Shown piece after piece: positions 28,771-37,945 of a DNA stretch of 64,000 nucleotides; the stretch's first letter is position 1; each line of letters starts with the position of its first letter. Source of the stretch: Anaeromyxobacter sp. PSR-1 (GTDB lineage: Bacteria; Myxococcota; Myxococcia; Myxococcales; Anaeromyxobacteraceae); NCBI RefSeq assembly GCF_000964525.1, contig NZ_BAZG01000001.1:41438-105437 (forward strand). The letters are read 5' to 3'. A model generated the notes under the pieces. That model was not told where the DNA came from. It made no database searches and was given only the letters and a program-made list of their open reading frames with translations. The position numbers and the translations under genes are program-made.

Positions 28771-29622
28771 ATGGGACGGCTTCGCGATGGCGTCTTCGTC
28801 GTCACTGGAGTGAGCAGCGGACTCGGACGTGCCCTGGCCCGTGAGGCGCTCGCCGCCGGACACCGCGTCGTCGGCACGGTTCGAACCGAGGACGCGCTCG
28901 TCGAGTTCGAGCGGTCGGCGCCCGGCCGTGCCTTCGGACGGCGCCTCGACCTGACGGACACCGCCGCCGTGCCGGCGCTGGTCGCCGGCATCCAGCGCCA
29001 CCTCGGGCAGGTCGACGTGCTCGTGAACGCGGGTTACGGGCACGAAGGGACGGTGGAGGAGTCGCCGCTCTCGGAGCTGCGGCACCAGATGGAGGTCAAC
29101 TTCTTCGGGACCGTCGCGCTGACCCAGGCGGTGCTGCCGCTCATGCGAGCGCGCCGGCGAGGGCACATCCTCACCGTCACCTCGATGGGAGGCATCATCA
29201 CCCTGCCCGGGATCGCGTACTACCACGCGAGCAAGTTCGCGCTCGAAGGGCTGTTCGAGTCGCTCGGGAAGGAGCTTCGCACCTTCGGCATCCACGTGAC
29301 GTGCGTGGAGCCTGGAGGCTTTCGCACGGACTGGGCAGGCCGCTCGCTGGTGCGTTCGGAGCGGCACGTCGCCGACTACGACGAGGTCATGGGGCCGATC
29401 CGGAAGGCGCGGCTCGAGCGTCACGGCAACCAGCTGGGCGACCCCGCAAAGGCCGCGCGCGCGATGCTCGCCGTCCTGGACGCCGAGCACCCGCCCGCGC
29501 ATCTCGTGCTGGGGTCGGACGCGCTGTCTCTCGTGCGAGAGAAGCTGAGTGCGCTGGAACGCGAGATGACCACCTGGGAGTCGCTGAGCGCGTCAACAGA
29601 CCTCGACAAGGGCGAGCGTTGA
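28771..29622 (+). CDS. Short-chain dehydrogenase/reductase (SDR)
   Basis: The 283-residue protein has the cofactor motif VVTGVSSGLGRAL and the pair YYHASK (Y-x-x-x-K) with a serine in TVTSMGG. The NNAG position reads VNAGYG, so one Asn is replaced. Sequences of this type are usually annotated as oxidoreductases that act on ketones or aldehydes. AAGGAG lies eight bases before the ATG. It is divergent from the LysR gene with a shared operator-like palindrome, so expression probably depends on that regulator. Confidence 0.9.
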   Translation: MGRLRDGVFVVTGVSSGLGRALAREALAAGHRVVGTVRTEDALVEFERSAPGRAFGRRLDLTDTAAVPALVAGIQRHLGQVDVLVNAGYGHEGTVEESPLSELRHQMEVNFFGTVALTQAVLPLMRARRRGHILTVTSMGGIITLPGIAYYHASKFALEGLFESLGKELRTFGIHVTCVEPGGFRTDWAGRSLVRSERHVADYDEVMGPIRKARLERHGNQLGDPAKAARAMLAVLDAEHPPAHLVLGSDALSLVREKLSALEREMTTWESLSASTDLDKGER

Positions 29623-29673
29623 GCCCGGCGCGCCGGCGGCGGTGAGGACCGGCGCCGTCAGCGCACGCCGGCT

Positions 29674-30843
29674 TCAGGCCGGCCGGGCCAGGTACGGAAG
29701 GGCCTGCGCCACCATCGCGTCCGACGCGGTCAGGCTGATCCGGAAGTAGTCGGGCTGCTTCATGAGCGCGCCCGGCATGACGAAGATCCCGTCGTCGGCC
29801 AGGGCGTTCCACTGGCGGACGGGGTCACCCGCCCACCGTGCCCACAGGTAGAAGGTGCCCTCGGGCGCGAGGACGCCGTGCCCGGCCCGGCCCAGCGCCT
29901 CGCTCAGCGCATCGCGCCGCCGAGCCAGCGCCGCCACGTCGATGGTGAGGCGCTCCAGCTGCGGCACGGCGTACTGCATGACGGCGTTCGGAAAGCACCA
30001 CCCCAGCGCCATCTGCGTCGCGAACATGACCTCGCGCAGCTGCTCGCGATCGGAGGCGGGCATCCGCGGCGAGAGGGCCAGGTAGCCGAGTCGCTGCCCC
30101 GGTGCCAGCAGGACCTTCCCGTAGCTGTACGAGACGAGCGTCCAGGGGTAGACGGCCGCCGGGCTCGTGAAGCCGCGGCCGTCGAAGCGGATGCGTCGAT
30201 ACGGCTCGTCGGACAGGAGGAAGATCCTGCGGCCGATCCGGCGCGAGGCGCGCTCCAGCACCTCCGCCAGGCCCGCCAGCTCTTCACGCGCGTAGATCCG
30301 CCCGGTGGGGTTGTGGGGCGTGTTCACGATCACGAGGCGGGTGTCCGGGCCGATGGCCGCCTCGATGGCCTCGAGGTCGAGGTCGAAGCGCGGCGCGCGG
30401 AGCGCCACCTCCCGCGGCACGGCGTCGGCCGCCAGGAGCATCGGCTCGTAGCAGAACCAGGCCGGCGCGTTGAAGATGGCCTCGTCCCCGGCGTCGAGCA
30501 GCAGGCGGAACGCGAGCGAGATGGCGCCGAAGGCTCCGGCGGTGAGGGCCACGTCGGCTGGCTCGAGCGGAAGGCCCAGCTCCTGGCCGACGGCCTCGGC
30601 CAGGAACGTCTGCGGCGCCTCCTCGCTGGACTTGTAGGCGAACCAGTTCTCGTCGCGGGGGACCGCGGCTTCCCGGATGGCCGCGACGAGCCCGTCGAGC
30701 GGCATCTCGTGCGGGTTGCCGAAGGTGAAGTCGGCGATGGTGGGATCGCCGCGCCGTTCGCCGTACCGCGAGCTGAAGTAGAAGCTCGTGACGGGCTCGA
30801 ACGCCCCACCCGCCGCCGCCGCCCTCCGCGACACGATGGCCAT
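29674..30843 (-). CDS. PLP-dependent class I/II aminotransferase
   Basis: The 389-residue protein has the aminotransferase I/II fold: FGNPHEMPLDG near the N-terminus, VIVNTPHNPTGRIYAREEL around residue 175, LLSDEPYRRIRFDG with the PLP-contacting aspartate and tyrosine, and SYSYGKVLLAPGQRLGY with the Schiff-base lysine. It should transfer an amino group from an amino acid (aspartate or aromatic) to a 2-oxo acid in the cytoplasm. It begins 12 bases after the cysteine synthase stop, so both form an operon, pointing to a role in sulphur amino-acid or related metabolism. Confidence 0.92.
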   Translation of the reverse strand: MAIVSRRAAAAGGAFEPVTSFYFSSRYGERRGDPTIADFTFGNPHEMPLDGLVAAIREAAVPRDENWFAYKSSEEAPQTFLAEAVGQELGLPLEPADVALTAGAFGAISLAFRLLLDAGDEAIFNAPAWFCYEPMLLAADAVPREVALRAPRFDLDLEAIEAAIGPDTRLVIVNTPHNPTGRIYAREELAGLAEVLERASRRIGRRIFLLSDEPYRRIRFDGRGFTSPAAVYPWTLVSYSYGKVLLAPGQRLGYLALSPRMPASDREQLREVMFATQMALGWCFPNAVMQYAVPQLERLTIDVAALARRRDALSEALGRAGHGVLAPEGTFYLWARWAGDPVRQWNALADDGIFVMPGALMKQPDYFRISLTASDAMVAQALPYLARPA

Positions 30844-30855
30844 GACCGTGCGCCC

Positions 30856-31908
30856 TCAGGCCTTCGGCGCCGCGTCCGGCACGGAGCGCGCGATGGACTG
30901 TTCCTCCTCGGTCATCTCGGCCGGCACGTGCGCGAAGAGCGGCGTGCTCAGGTAACGCTCACCCGTGTCCGGCAGCATGCAGAGGATGTTGGCCCCCCGC
31001 TCCGCGCCGGCGGCGACCTGGAGGGCGCCGGCCAGCGTGCCGCCGGAGGTGATGCCCACGAAGATCCCCTCCCGTGCGGCCAGCTCCTTTGCGCAGCGGA
31101 TCGCCTCCGGCCCGGGGACGGTCACGATGCGGTCCACCAGCTTCAGGTCGACCGCGTCGCCGGTCAGCTTCGGGATGAAGTCCGGGGTCCAGCCCTGCAT
31201 CGGATGCGGCTTGAAGCTGGGGTGCGGCGCAGCCGGGGTGCCGTCCGGATTCCGTGCCTGCGCGGTCCCGCTGCCCAGGAGCGGCGCCTCCTGCGGCTCG
31301 CAGACGACGATCTTCGTCTCCGGCCGTTCCTTGCGGAGCACGCGGGCCACGCCCTTGAGCGTCCCGCCGGTCCCGTAGCCGGTCACCCAGTAGTCGAGCC
31401 GGTCGCCCGCGAAGTCGGCCAGGATCTCCTGCGCCGTCGTGCGCGAGTGATAGTCGGGGTTGGCCTCGTTCTCGAACTGGCGCGTCATGAACCAGCCGTG
31501 CGCGGCCGCCAGCGCCTCCGTCTTGCGGATCATGCCCACGGCGCGCTCCGCGGCCGGGGTGAGCACCACCTTGGCGCCCAGGAAGCGCATCAGCCGGCGC
31601 CGCTCGACGCTGAACGACTCGGCCATCACGAGCACCAGCGGATAGCCCTTGGCCGCGCAGACCATGGCCAGGCCGATGCCGGTGTTGCCGCTGGTCGCCT
31701 CGATGACGGTCTGGCCCGGCTTCAGCGCCCCCGACCGCTCCGCCGCCTCGATGACCGCGATGGCGAGCCGGTCCTTCACCGAGCCGAGCGGGTTGAAGGC
31801 CTCCACCTTGACGAACAGGTTCACGTTCGGTGGAGCGAGCCTGTTGATCCGGACTACGGGAGTGTTTCCGATCGTCTCGACGATGCTCGCGTAACGTCGA
31901 CCACCCAT
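30856..31908 (-). CDS. cysK: Cysteine synthase (O-acetylserine sulfhydrylase)
   Basis: The 350-residue PLP enzyme makes cysteine from O-acetylserine and sulphide. Its motifs are textbook: IGNTPVVRINRL at the start, NPLGSVKDR with the PLP lysine, EATSGNTGIGLAM for substrate binding, GYGTGGTLKGVARVL for phosphate binding, and ITSGGT further on. It is slightly longer than usual because of an added segment LLGSGTAQARNPDGTPAAPH and a C-terminal tail. The ATG at 31908 follows GAGGTG. The aminotransferase gene lies directly downstream. Confidence 0.95.
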   Translation of the reverse strand: MGGRRYASIVETIGNTPVVRINRLAPPNVNLFVKVEAFNPLGSVKDRLAIAVIEAAERSGALKPGQTVIEATSGNTGIGLAMVCAAKGYPLVLVMAESFSVERRRLMRFLGAKVVLTPAAERAVGMIRKTEALAAAHGWFMTRQFENEANPDYHSRTTAQEILADFAGDRLDYWVTGYGTGGTLKGVARVLRKERPETKIVVCEPQEAPLLGSGTAQARNPDGTPAAPHPSFKPHPMQGWTPDFIPKLTGDAVDLKLVDRIVTVPGPEAIRCAKELAAREGIFVGITSGGTLAGALQVAAGAERGANILCMLPDTGERYLSTPLFAHVPAEMTEEEQSIARSVPDAAPKA

Positions 31909-32068
31909 GGCGCACCTCGTGGAGCGGCGGGGGAGCCGCCGCTCGAGGCGACATCTGTAATGGGGGCGCGCCGCCCGGAGAGGGACCGAACGGGATCGTC
32001 GGCCTCGCGCTCCCGGGCCCGCATGGGGCCCTCGCCGGGACGCCTGCCGTTCGGTGCCGGCGTCGAGC

Positions 32069-32431
32069 CTATTTCCCGAGCACCTGCTCGACCGTGCCAA
32101 CCTGGAAGACGACCGCAGCGCGAGCCCACGGGAACCGCTGCTTCACCCGCTGGTGGTTCGGGGTGTCCACCTCGAGCACGGCGCGGCCGCTGAGGCGGAA
32201 TCCGATGCCCGCGGGATCGTGTCCCCCCACGATCATCTGCACCGGGCTTCCGCTCCGGAGGTTCTCCTCGGTCTTGCGGTACCCGCCCGCCGGGAAGATC
32301 AGCGTGTCGCCGTCGAGCACGTCGATGTAGCTGTTCCACGTCGCCACGAGGTGGGGGCCGTCCGCCCCCTGCGTCACGAACGCAGCCGAGCCCTCGCCCT
32401 TCAGCGCCGCCCTCAACCGATCCGGAATCAT
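32069..32431 (-). CDS. Pyridoxamine 5'-phosphate oxidase-like flavin split-barrel protein
   Basis: The 120-residue protein starts MIPDRLRAALKGEGSAAFVT, followed by GPHLVATWNSYIDVLDGDTL and RKTEENLRSGSPVQMIV, the usual order of strands in small FMN-binding split barrels. The ATG at 32431 is chosen because GGAGGGAACG precedes it. It is likely a flavin reductase or stress protein. It lacks the catalytic C-terminal segment of true PdxH, so it is not a vitamin B6 enzyme. Confidence 0.8.
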   Translation of the reverse strand: MIPDRLRAALKGEGSAAFVTQGADGPHLVATWNSYIDVLDGDTLIFPAGGYRKTEENLRSGSPVQMIVGGHDPAGIGFRLSGRAVLEVDTPNHQRVKQRFPWARAAVVFQVGTVEQVLGK

Positions 32432-32591
32432 CGTTCCCTCCGCTCCTGCGACCCGTGCCCCGGCCGCGTGCGCAATGGGTCTACCGGTTGCGCCGGAGGA
32501 TCGCCACGGGAGTGTTCGTTGGCTCCGGCGTGCGGATATACTCATCGTGGAAGCCATTCATCGCTGCGAGACCGGCCCGGAGACCGACGGC

Positions 32592-33551
32592 ATGAGACAA
32601 GACGGCGCGCCCGAAGCCACCTCTCCGGTCGGCGGGAGCCGCCCGAGTCCGACAGCTGAGACGGGTCCGGCCTCGAGGCGCCGGGTGCCTTGGGTCACGG
32701 CCACGGCCTGCGCCGCGATGGTGGCGCTCTTCGCGGTGGTCTCCGTGACGCCGGACGAGGCGCCGCTCGCATCGTGGGGCTACCGCGGCGACGCGTTCCA
32801 GGTCTGGTCCGGCGCGGCATGGGTCCTGCTCGCTTCGGCCTTCATCCATCAGCACCTGTGGCACCTGGCGGTGAACGTCTACTGGCTCTGGACGCTCGGG
32901 CGGGCGGTAGAGGCCGCCTTCGGACCGCTCACGATGGGACTGCTCCTGCTCACCTCCGCGTTCGTGAGCTCGGCCTTCCAGCTGGCCATCTTCGACGAGG
33001 TCGGGGTGGGCGCGTCCGGAATGACGTTCGCCGTGTTCGCCTTCGGCTGGCTGGCGAGGGGCAGGCGCACCGAGCTGAGATCGATCTTCACGACGACCAT
33101 CGGAGTCGTCTTCGCCTCGTGGTTCGTCGGTTGCTGGATCGTCCTGACGCGTCTGGTAGCGAACGGGGCTCACCTCGGCGGGCTCCTGTTCGGAGCGCTG
33201 GTCGCGGAGGCCGTGGTGATGGGCAGGCGGCCCCGCCTGGCGAAGGCCGGAGCGATCGTCCTGCTCCTGCTGGCGCTCGGCGTCAGCGTCGCCTGCCCGT
33301 GGTCCGCCACCTGGTGGGCAACCAAGGCGTACGGAGCTCACGCCCGCGGCCAGTACGACCTGGCCATCGGCGCCTATGACGTGAGCCTCCGGTTGCGGCC
33401 CGACCAGCCCTGGGTCATGGCGAGCCTGATCCGTGCCTACCGCGCCGCGGGGAAGGCGAACGCTGCGGCCTCGGTCCTGGCGAGGCTGAGGACCGTCTCG
33501 CCCGAGGAAGCAGCCAGGGTCGACGAGGAGGGCGGCAAGACGATCGAGTGA
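32592..33551 (+). CDS. Rhomboid intramembrane serine protease with TPR-like tail
   Basis: The 319-residue protein has six membrane helices. The catalytic serine lies in GVGASGMTF (S142) and the histidine in VANGAHLGGLLFG (H194). The helix 2 motif FIHQHLWHLAVNVYWLW carries the H-x-x-x-N feature of the family. A C-terminal segment after about residue 255 (AYGAHARGQYDLAIGAYDVS, then IRAYRAAGKANAAASVLARL) is one and a half TPR-like helical repeats, probably cytoplasmic and used for protein contacts. The ATG at 32592 has GGAG upstream; an earlier GTG is possible but gives no extra domain. Confidence 0.88.
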   Translation: MRQDGAPEATSPVGGSRPSPTAETGPASRRRVPWVTATACAAMVALFAVVSVTPDEAPLASWGYRGDAFQVWSGAAWVLLASAFIHQHLWHLAVNVYWLWTLGRAVEAAFGPLTMGLLLLTSAFVSSAFQLAIFDEVGVGASGMTFAVFAFGWLARGRRTELRSIFTTTIGVVFASWFVGCWIVLTRLVANGAHLGGLLFGALVAEAVVMGRRPRLAKAGAIVLLLLALGVSVACPWSATWWATKAYGAHARGQYDLAIGAYDVSLRLRPDQPWVMASLIRAYRAAGKANAAASVLARLRTVSPEEAARVDEEGGKTIE

Positions 33552-33634
33552 TCGGCGCCCACCAGGATCGCCGTCCCCGCGTAGCGCAGCGCGCGCGGGG
33601 AGCCGGGACCGGGTACACTCCCGCCGCGTCCGCC

Positions 33635-35269
33635 ATGCTCGATCCCCTCGTCCGGCTCCTCGCGCAGAACCCGCTCCTGCTCCTGTTCCTGGTGGCGGCG
33701 CTCGGCTATCCGCTCGGCCAGGTGAAGCTGCGGGGCAGCCGGCTCGGGGTCGCGTCGGTGCTCTTCGTGGGCCTCGCGGCGGGGGCCCTCGACCCCTCGC
33801 TGGCGCTCCCCGAGATCGTCTACATGCTCGGCCTGGCGATCTTCGTGTACGCCATCGGCCTCTCGTCGGGCCGGGCGTTCGTGGCCTCGCTCCGGCGCGA
33901 CGGGATCCGCAACACCGGCCTCGCGGCCTTTGCCGTCGCCCTGGCGGTGGCGCTCTCCTACCTCGCGCGCCGGCTGCTCGGCCTGGACGCGTCGCTCACC
34001 GCCGGCCTCTTCGCGGGCGCCACCACCAGCACCCCCGCCCTCGCTGCCGCCATGGAGACGCTCAAGCAGACGGTCCCCGGGCACGCACTCGCCGAGCCGG
34101 TGGTGGCCTACTCGATCTGCTATCCGTTCGGCGTGGTGGGCGTGGTGCTGGCGGTGCGCGCCGGCTGGTGGCTCTGGAAGCCGGACCTCGCCGGCGAGGC
34201 GCGACGCCTGGCCGAGATGGGCGCCGCGAACGAGCCGCTCGGCTCGACCACCGTGCGCGTCACCGAGGACATGGGCGCGCTCACGCTGGAGGAGCTCGTG
34301 CGCGGGCTCCGCTGGCACGTCATCTTCGGCCGGCTGCTGCGCGGCGATCGGCTCATGCTGGCCGCGCCGGACGTGCGGCTCGAGGCGGGCGACCTCGTCA
34401 CGGTGGTCGGCACCCCCGCCGAGCTCGAGCGGGTGGTGGAGCGGCTCGGCATGGTCGCCGACGAGCCCATCGACACCGACCGGAGCGAGTTCGACCTCCG
34501 GCGGATCTTCGTGTCGAGCCCCGAGGTGGCCGGGCGGACGGTGGCGGAGCTCGACCTGCCGCGCCGGATGGGCGCGGTGATCACCCGCGTCCGGCGCGGC
34601 GACGTGGACCTGCTCCCCGCCCCGGCCCTGCGGCTCGAGGTCGGCGACCGGGTCCGGGTGCTCGGCCCGGTGAAGCAGCTCCCCGGCGTCACCGCCTACT
34701 TCGGCGACTCCTACCGCGCGGCGAGCGAGGTCGACATCCTCACCTTCGGCCTCGGGCTCGCGCTCGGCCTGCTCCTCGGCATCCTCCCGCTGCCGCTGCC
34801 GGGCGGGGTACGGGTGTCGCTCGGGTTCGCCGGGGGGCCGCTGGTGGTGGCGCTCGTGCTCGGGACGATCGGGCGCACCGGCGGGATGGTCTGGCACCTC
34901 CCCTTCAGCGCCAGCGTGGCGCTCCGGCAGTTCGGCCTCACCCTCTTCCTGGCCGGCATCGGAACGCGCGCCGGCGTGGGCTTCCTCGCCACCTTCGCGA
35001 GCCGGGAGGGGCTGCTGCTCTTCGCCGCCGGGGCCGCGATCACGTTCGCCACCTCGCTCGCGGCGCTCTTCGTGGCCCACCGCCTCATGAAGGTCCCGAT
35101 GAGCCTCGCGCTCGGGATGGTGGCGGGGATCCAGACCCAGCCGGCGGTGCTCGGCTACGCGCTCGATCAGACCGGCAACGAGATCCCGAGCCAGGGCTAC
35201 GCCGCGGTGTACCCGGCCGCCACCATCGCGAAGCTCCTGCTGGTGCAGCTGCTGGTAGCCTTCGGCTGA
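33635..35269 (+). CDS. AspT/YidE-type transporter with two RCK_C domains
   Basis: The 544-residue protein is built as two membrane halves around a soluble middle. The first half has four to five helices up to about residue 165, with the conserved GLFAGATTSTPALAAAMETL. Two TrkA-C (RCK_C) domains follow (MGALTLEELVRGL with ERVVERLGMV, then RTVAELDLPRRMGAVITRV). The second half repeats the membrane unit (GIQTQPAVLGYALDQTGNE). This order is that of aspartate:alanine antiporters and YidE/YbjL. The substrate is unknown. The ATG at 33635 lacks a clear ribosome binding site; a GTG at 33548 overlapping the rhomboid stop is the alternative start. Confidence 0.88.
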   Translation: MLDPLVRLLAQNPLLLLFLVAALGYPLGQVKLRGSRLGVASVLFVGLAAGALDPSLALPEIVYMLGLAIFVYAIGLSSGRAFVASLRRDGIRNTGLAAFAVALAVALSYLARRLLGLDASLTAGLFAGATTSTPALAAAMETLKQTVPGHALAEPVVAYSICYPFGVVGVVLAVRAGWWLWKPDLAGEARRLAEMGAANEPLGSTTVRVTEDMGALTLEELVRGLRWHVIFGRLLRGDRLMLAAPDVRLEAGDLVTVVGTPAELERVVERLGMVADEPIDTDRSEFDLRRIFVSSPEVAGRTVAELDLPRRMGAVITRVRRGDVDLLPAPALRLEVGDRVRVLGPVKQLPGVTAYFGDSYRAASEVDILTFGLGLALGLLLGILPLPLPGGVRVSLGFAGGPLVVALVLGTIGRTGGMVWHLPFSASVALRQFGLTLFLAGIGTRAGVGFLATFASREGLLLFAAGAAITFATSLAALFVAHRLMKVPMSLALGMVAGIQTQPAVLGYALDQTGNEIPSQGYAAVYPAATIAKLLLVQLLVAFG

Positions 35270-35520
35270 CCTCGCGAACCACTCGGCGGCGAAGGAGCGC
35301 CGAGCGCGGGGCGCTTCCGACGCCTCGCCGTAGGTCAAGACCTCGGCCACCTGAACACCTGAACACCGCGAAGGTGGTGAGCGCGGCCGTCGCCGCAACG
35401 ACGACGTGCATCGCCCATCTTCGCACCCCAGGCCGGGCGAGACGCGGTCGCCCGCGGGTCGGGTCCACCCTACGTGAGCTTTCCCGTCCTGCGAGTGGCG
35501 GACGCTGGTACGCTCGGAAG

Positions 35521-36132
35521 GTGAAAGCCAGACTCAACGCGCCGTCGTGGCAGAACGTGCTTGGCGTGGTCACGCGGCTCGACACGGTGCTCGCCGCCGT
35601 GTTCATCGGCTTCGCTGCAGCTCCGATTCCGTCGGCATGGCTATGTGCCGAGGCGACATGCCGGTCCCCCATCGACACGTTCTCGTTCTACGGGGCCACC
35701 GGGTGCGCCGCGCTGGTGACGGGCGCCGCACTTTGGCGGTGGACGCGGCGCTGGTGGAGCAGGTCGCTCGCGTTCGTCGCTGCCTTGGTCTCGAGCTTCG
35801 CCTTGCCTGCGCTCGTGTGGCCTCACGCAGCGTGGTCGGTACGCGCTGACGGTGGACGGGAATGCCCGGTCAGGTTCGGCGAGCCTCGGGATGCCGTTCG
35901 GAGCGCCTGCGGTCCTCCGAGCTATTGGTGCGAGGGACCGAAGTACATCGACTCCTCGGGCTCCTGGAATCCACTCTCGTCCACCGTTTGCGGGTTCTCG
36001 GGCGACGTGTACGACTCCCGCTTGGTGACCTACGACTGCCGGGGCCGAGTAGCCTCGGTGACCGGGTTCCGCGCCGCCGACCCAGAGGTCTGGCGTCCGG
36101 TGGGATGTGTCTCATGGGGACGCTCGCGGTGA
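35521..36132 (+). CDS. Hypothetical membrane protein
   Basis: A 203-residue protein from a GTG start. Three hydrophobic segments are visible (about residues 20-40, 60-80 and 84-104), then a cysteine-containing extracytoplasmic tail (GRECPVRFGEPRDAVRSACG, YWCEGPKYIDSSG, TVCGFSGD, YDCRGRV). The tail has the flavour of a small disulphide-stabilised domain. GGAAG abuts the GTG too closely for a normal ribosome binding site, so the start may be elsewhere. Function unknown. Confidence 0.6.
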   Translation: MKARLNAPSWQNVLGVVTRLDTVLAAVFIGFAAAPIPSAWLCAEATCRSPIDTFSFYGATGCAALVTGAALWRWTRRWWSRSLAFVAALVSSFALPALVWPHAAWSVRADGGRECPVRFGEPRDAVRSACGPPSYWCEGPKYIDSSGSWNPLSSTVCGFSGDVYDSRLVTYDCRGRVASVTGFRAADPEVWRPVGCVSWGRSR

Positions 36133-36261
36133 TCGACGGCCCGAGCACTGTCCAGAACCGTCCGTTTCTGAGCAGGGCGAGCGCCGTTCGTAAACCCGCC
36201 CTTCACCCCGGTTTTGAAGCGGGCTGCAGAGGGGGGATTTTGAGCAGGTTCAGCCCGCGAT

Positions 36262-36888
36262 TCACCGGCTCGCACCGACGGGATCGGGCAGGACGAAGAA
36301 TGGCTCGGTGTGCTTGCCGAACAAGTACCGGGCTTCGCCCTTGAGCGTCGTGGGGTCGAAGTAGACGAGGCAGAAGGGCTCGATCTCTTCTGCTTCGATG
36401 AACGCGCCCTTGAACGGCCAACGTTCAAAGAACGACTTGCGCTGGTAGGTGCGGGCCGTCGCCATGACGCCCCCCTTCCACGGGATGGCCTCGAACACGC
36501 GCTCGACGGTGACGCGTCCGAGATCCACCTTCTTGCCGTCCCAGTAGGCGTCTCCCTTCCTGACCACGAGACGACTCAATACGGAATGGCTCGTCGTCCA
36601 TGCCGTGCTCGTCTGGACCATCCCATCGATCACCAGCAGATCCTCGCCGTTCACGGCGAAGCGGTACGAACGGGCTGCCGGGTCCCAGACCCCTTGCACA
36701 GATCTGGTCGTCAGGCCGTCGTCGGCGAGCTCGATGAGGGTCAGCCCGTTGCTGCGCCCTCCAAGCATCAGCGTCGCGGGCTCGCTCGCGGAGTGGTCGG
36801 CGAGGTCCTGGGTACCGGCGCGGGCAGGCAAGCTCGGGACGACCGCCCAGGCGAAGCAAGCCACGACAGCGGCAATCCGGTAGCGCAT
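36262..36888 (-). CDS. Secreted hypothetical protein
   Basis: The 208-residue protein has a Sec signal peptide (MRYRIAAVVACFAWAVVPSL, cut after PARAG). The mature part has many short strands (LTLIELADDG, RFAVNGEDLLVIDGMV), followed by TARTYQRKSFFERWPFKG. A DUF-type periplasmic beta protein seems likely. The ATG at 36888 is chosen because it starts the signal peptide. It faces the preceding hypothetical membrane gene with a 129-base convergent gap. Confidence 0.7.
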   Translation of the reverse strand: MRYRIAAVVACFAWAVVPSLPARAGTQDLADHSASEPATLMLGGRSNGLTLIELADDGLTTRSVQGVWDPAARSYRFAVNGEDLLVIDGMVQTSTAWTTSHSVLSRLVVRKGDAYWDGKKVDLGRVTVERVFEAIPWKGGVMATARTYQRKSFFERWPFKGAFIEAEEIEPFCLVYFDPTTLKGEARYLFGKHTEPFFVLPDPVGASR

Positions 36889-37041
36889 GCGCTCATCGTG
36901 AAGAGCCGATTGGCATTGGTCAAGCAGGACGAAGGAAGACCTTCGCGGGTTGCGGCCCCCTGCGACAGGACCGAGGCATGACGAACAGCGCCCGGCCATG
37001 TGCGGCTTCAGCATCACCTTCGCGTCTCCGTCGTCGCGCCA

Positions 37042-37869
37042 TCATGCGCCCGCCGCGACCGCGTCTGCGAAGCGGGGGAACCTGGGTTTGAAGGAGAGGT
37101 CTTCGCGGATGCGGCTGCCGTCGAGGAGCGCGTCGAAGGCGCTCGCGCGCACGGCGTCCGAGCCGTCTGGTGGCGCCGCCCCCACGGACGCGAACAGGGT
37201 GGCGAGCGCGGGGGACTCGTCGTCGACCACGTTGTAGATGCGGTGCGCAGGCGAGACGGCATCCAGCAGCCGGGCGACGGCCTGCGCGACGTCGACGTGG
37301 TGGGCGATCGACATGCGCTGCGCGGGCGGGAAGCCGCTCAGCAGAGGGATCGCCTCCTCGATGTGCGGATCGCCGTCGCCGTACACGAACGGGAGCCGGA
37401 GCACGCGCACATCGAGACCTTCGATGCCGAGGAGGAAGCGCTCCGCGGCCAGCTTGCTCACCGGGTAGGCCGCGGTCGGTGCGCAGGGATCGTCCTCGCG
37501 GGCGAGACGGCCGCCGTTCGAGCCGTAGACCAGGCCGGTGCTCGTGAAGACGAAGCGCTTCACGGACGCGGCACGGGCGACGCTCGCGAGGTGCCGGGTG
37601 CCGAGGTCATTGACCGCATGGGCTTGCTCGGGGGTCGCGCCGCGGAAGAACGCGGCACAGTGGACGACGGCGTCGATGCCGCCGACGGCGGCCACGAGCG
37701 AGTCCACGTCGAGCAGGTCGCCCGCGGCGAGCTCGACGTCGACCTCGCGCAGGTCGGCGGCCCGTGCCGGATTGCGCACGAGCGCTCGGACTCCATCGCC
37801 GCGCTGGGCGAGTCGCTTCGCGAGTCGGCTTCCGACCTTTCCGGTCGCTCCGGTGACGAGGATCTTCAT
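37042..37869 (-). CDS. NAD-dependent epimerase/dehydratase family protein (extended SDR)
   Basis: The 275-residue protein has an N-terminal Rossmann motif MKILVTGATGKVGSRLAKRL, the LDVDSLVAAVGGIDAVVHCA stretch, and AAYPVSKLAAERFL with Y-x-x-x-K. These mark extended SDRs acting on nucleotide sugars or related substrates, or NmrA-like proteins. There is no sign of a C-terminal sugar-specific motif. An AraC-type regulator is divergent 76 bases away and probably controls this gene. Confidence 0.9.
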   Translation of the reverse strand: MKILVTGATGKVGSRLAKRLAQRGDGVRALVRNPARAADLREVDVELAAGDLLDVDSLVAAVGGIDAVVHCAAFFRGATPEQAHAVNDLGTRHLASVARAASVKRFVFTSTGLVYGSNGGRLAREDDPCAPTAAYPVSKLAAERFLLGIEGLDVRVLRLPFVYGDGDPHIEEAIPLLSGFPPAQRMSIAHHVDVAQAVARLLDAVSPAHRIYNVVDDESPALATLFASVGAAPPDGSDAVRASAFDALLDGSRIREDLSFKPRFPRFADAVAAGA

Positions 37870-37945
37870 GAGCCGACCCTAGCCCTCCGCGACCGTCGCG
37901 CCTTGGAAGAATCGGACACGCGGACGACGCTTGCGGGGCGGCGGG

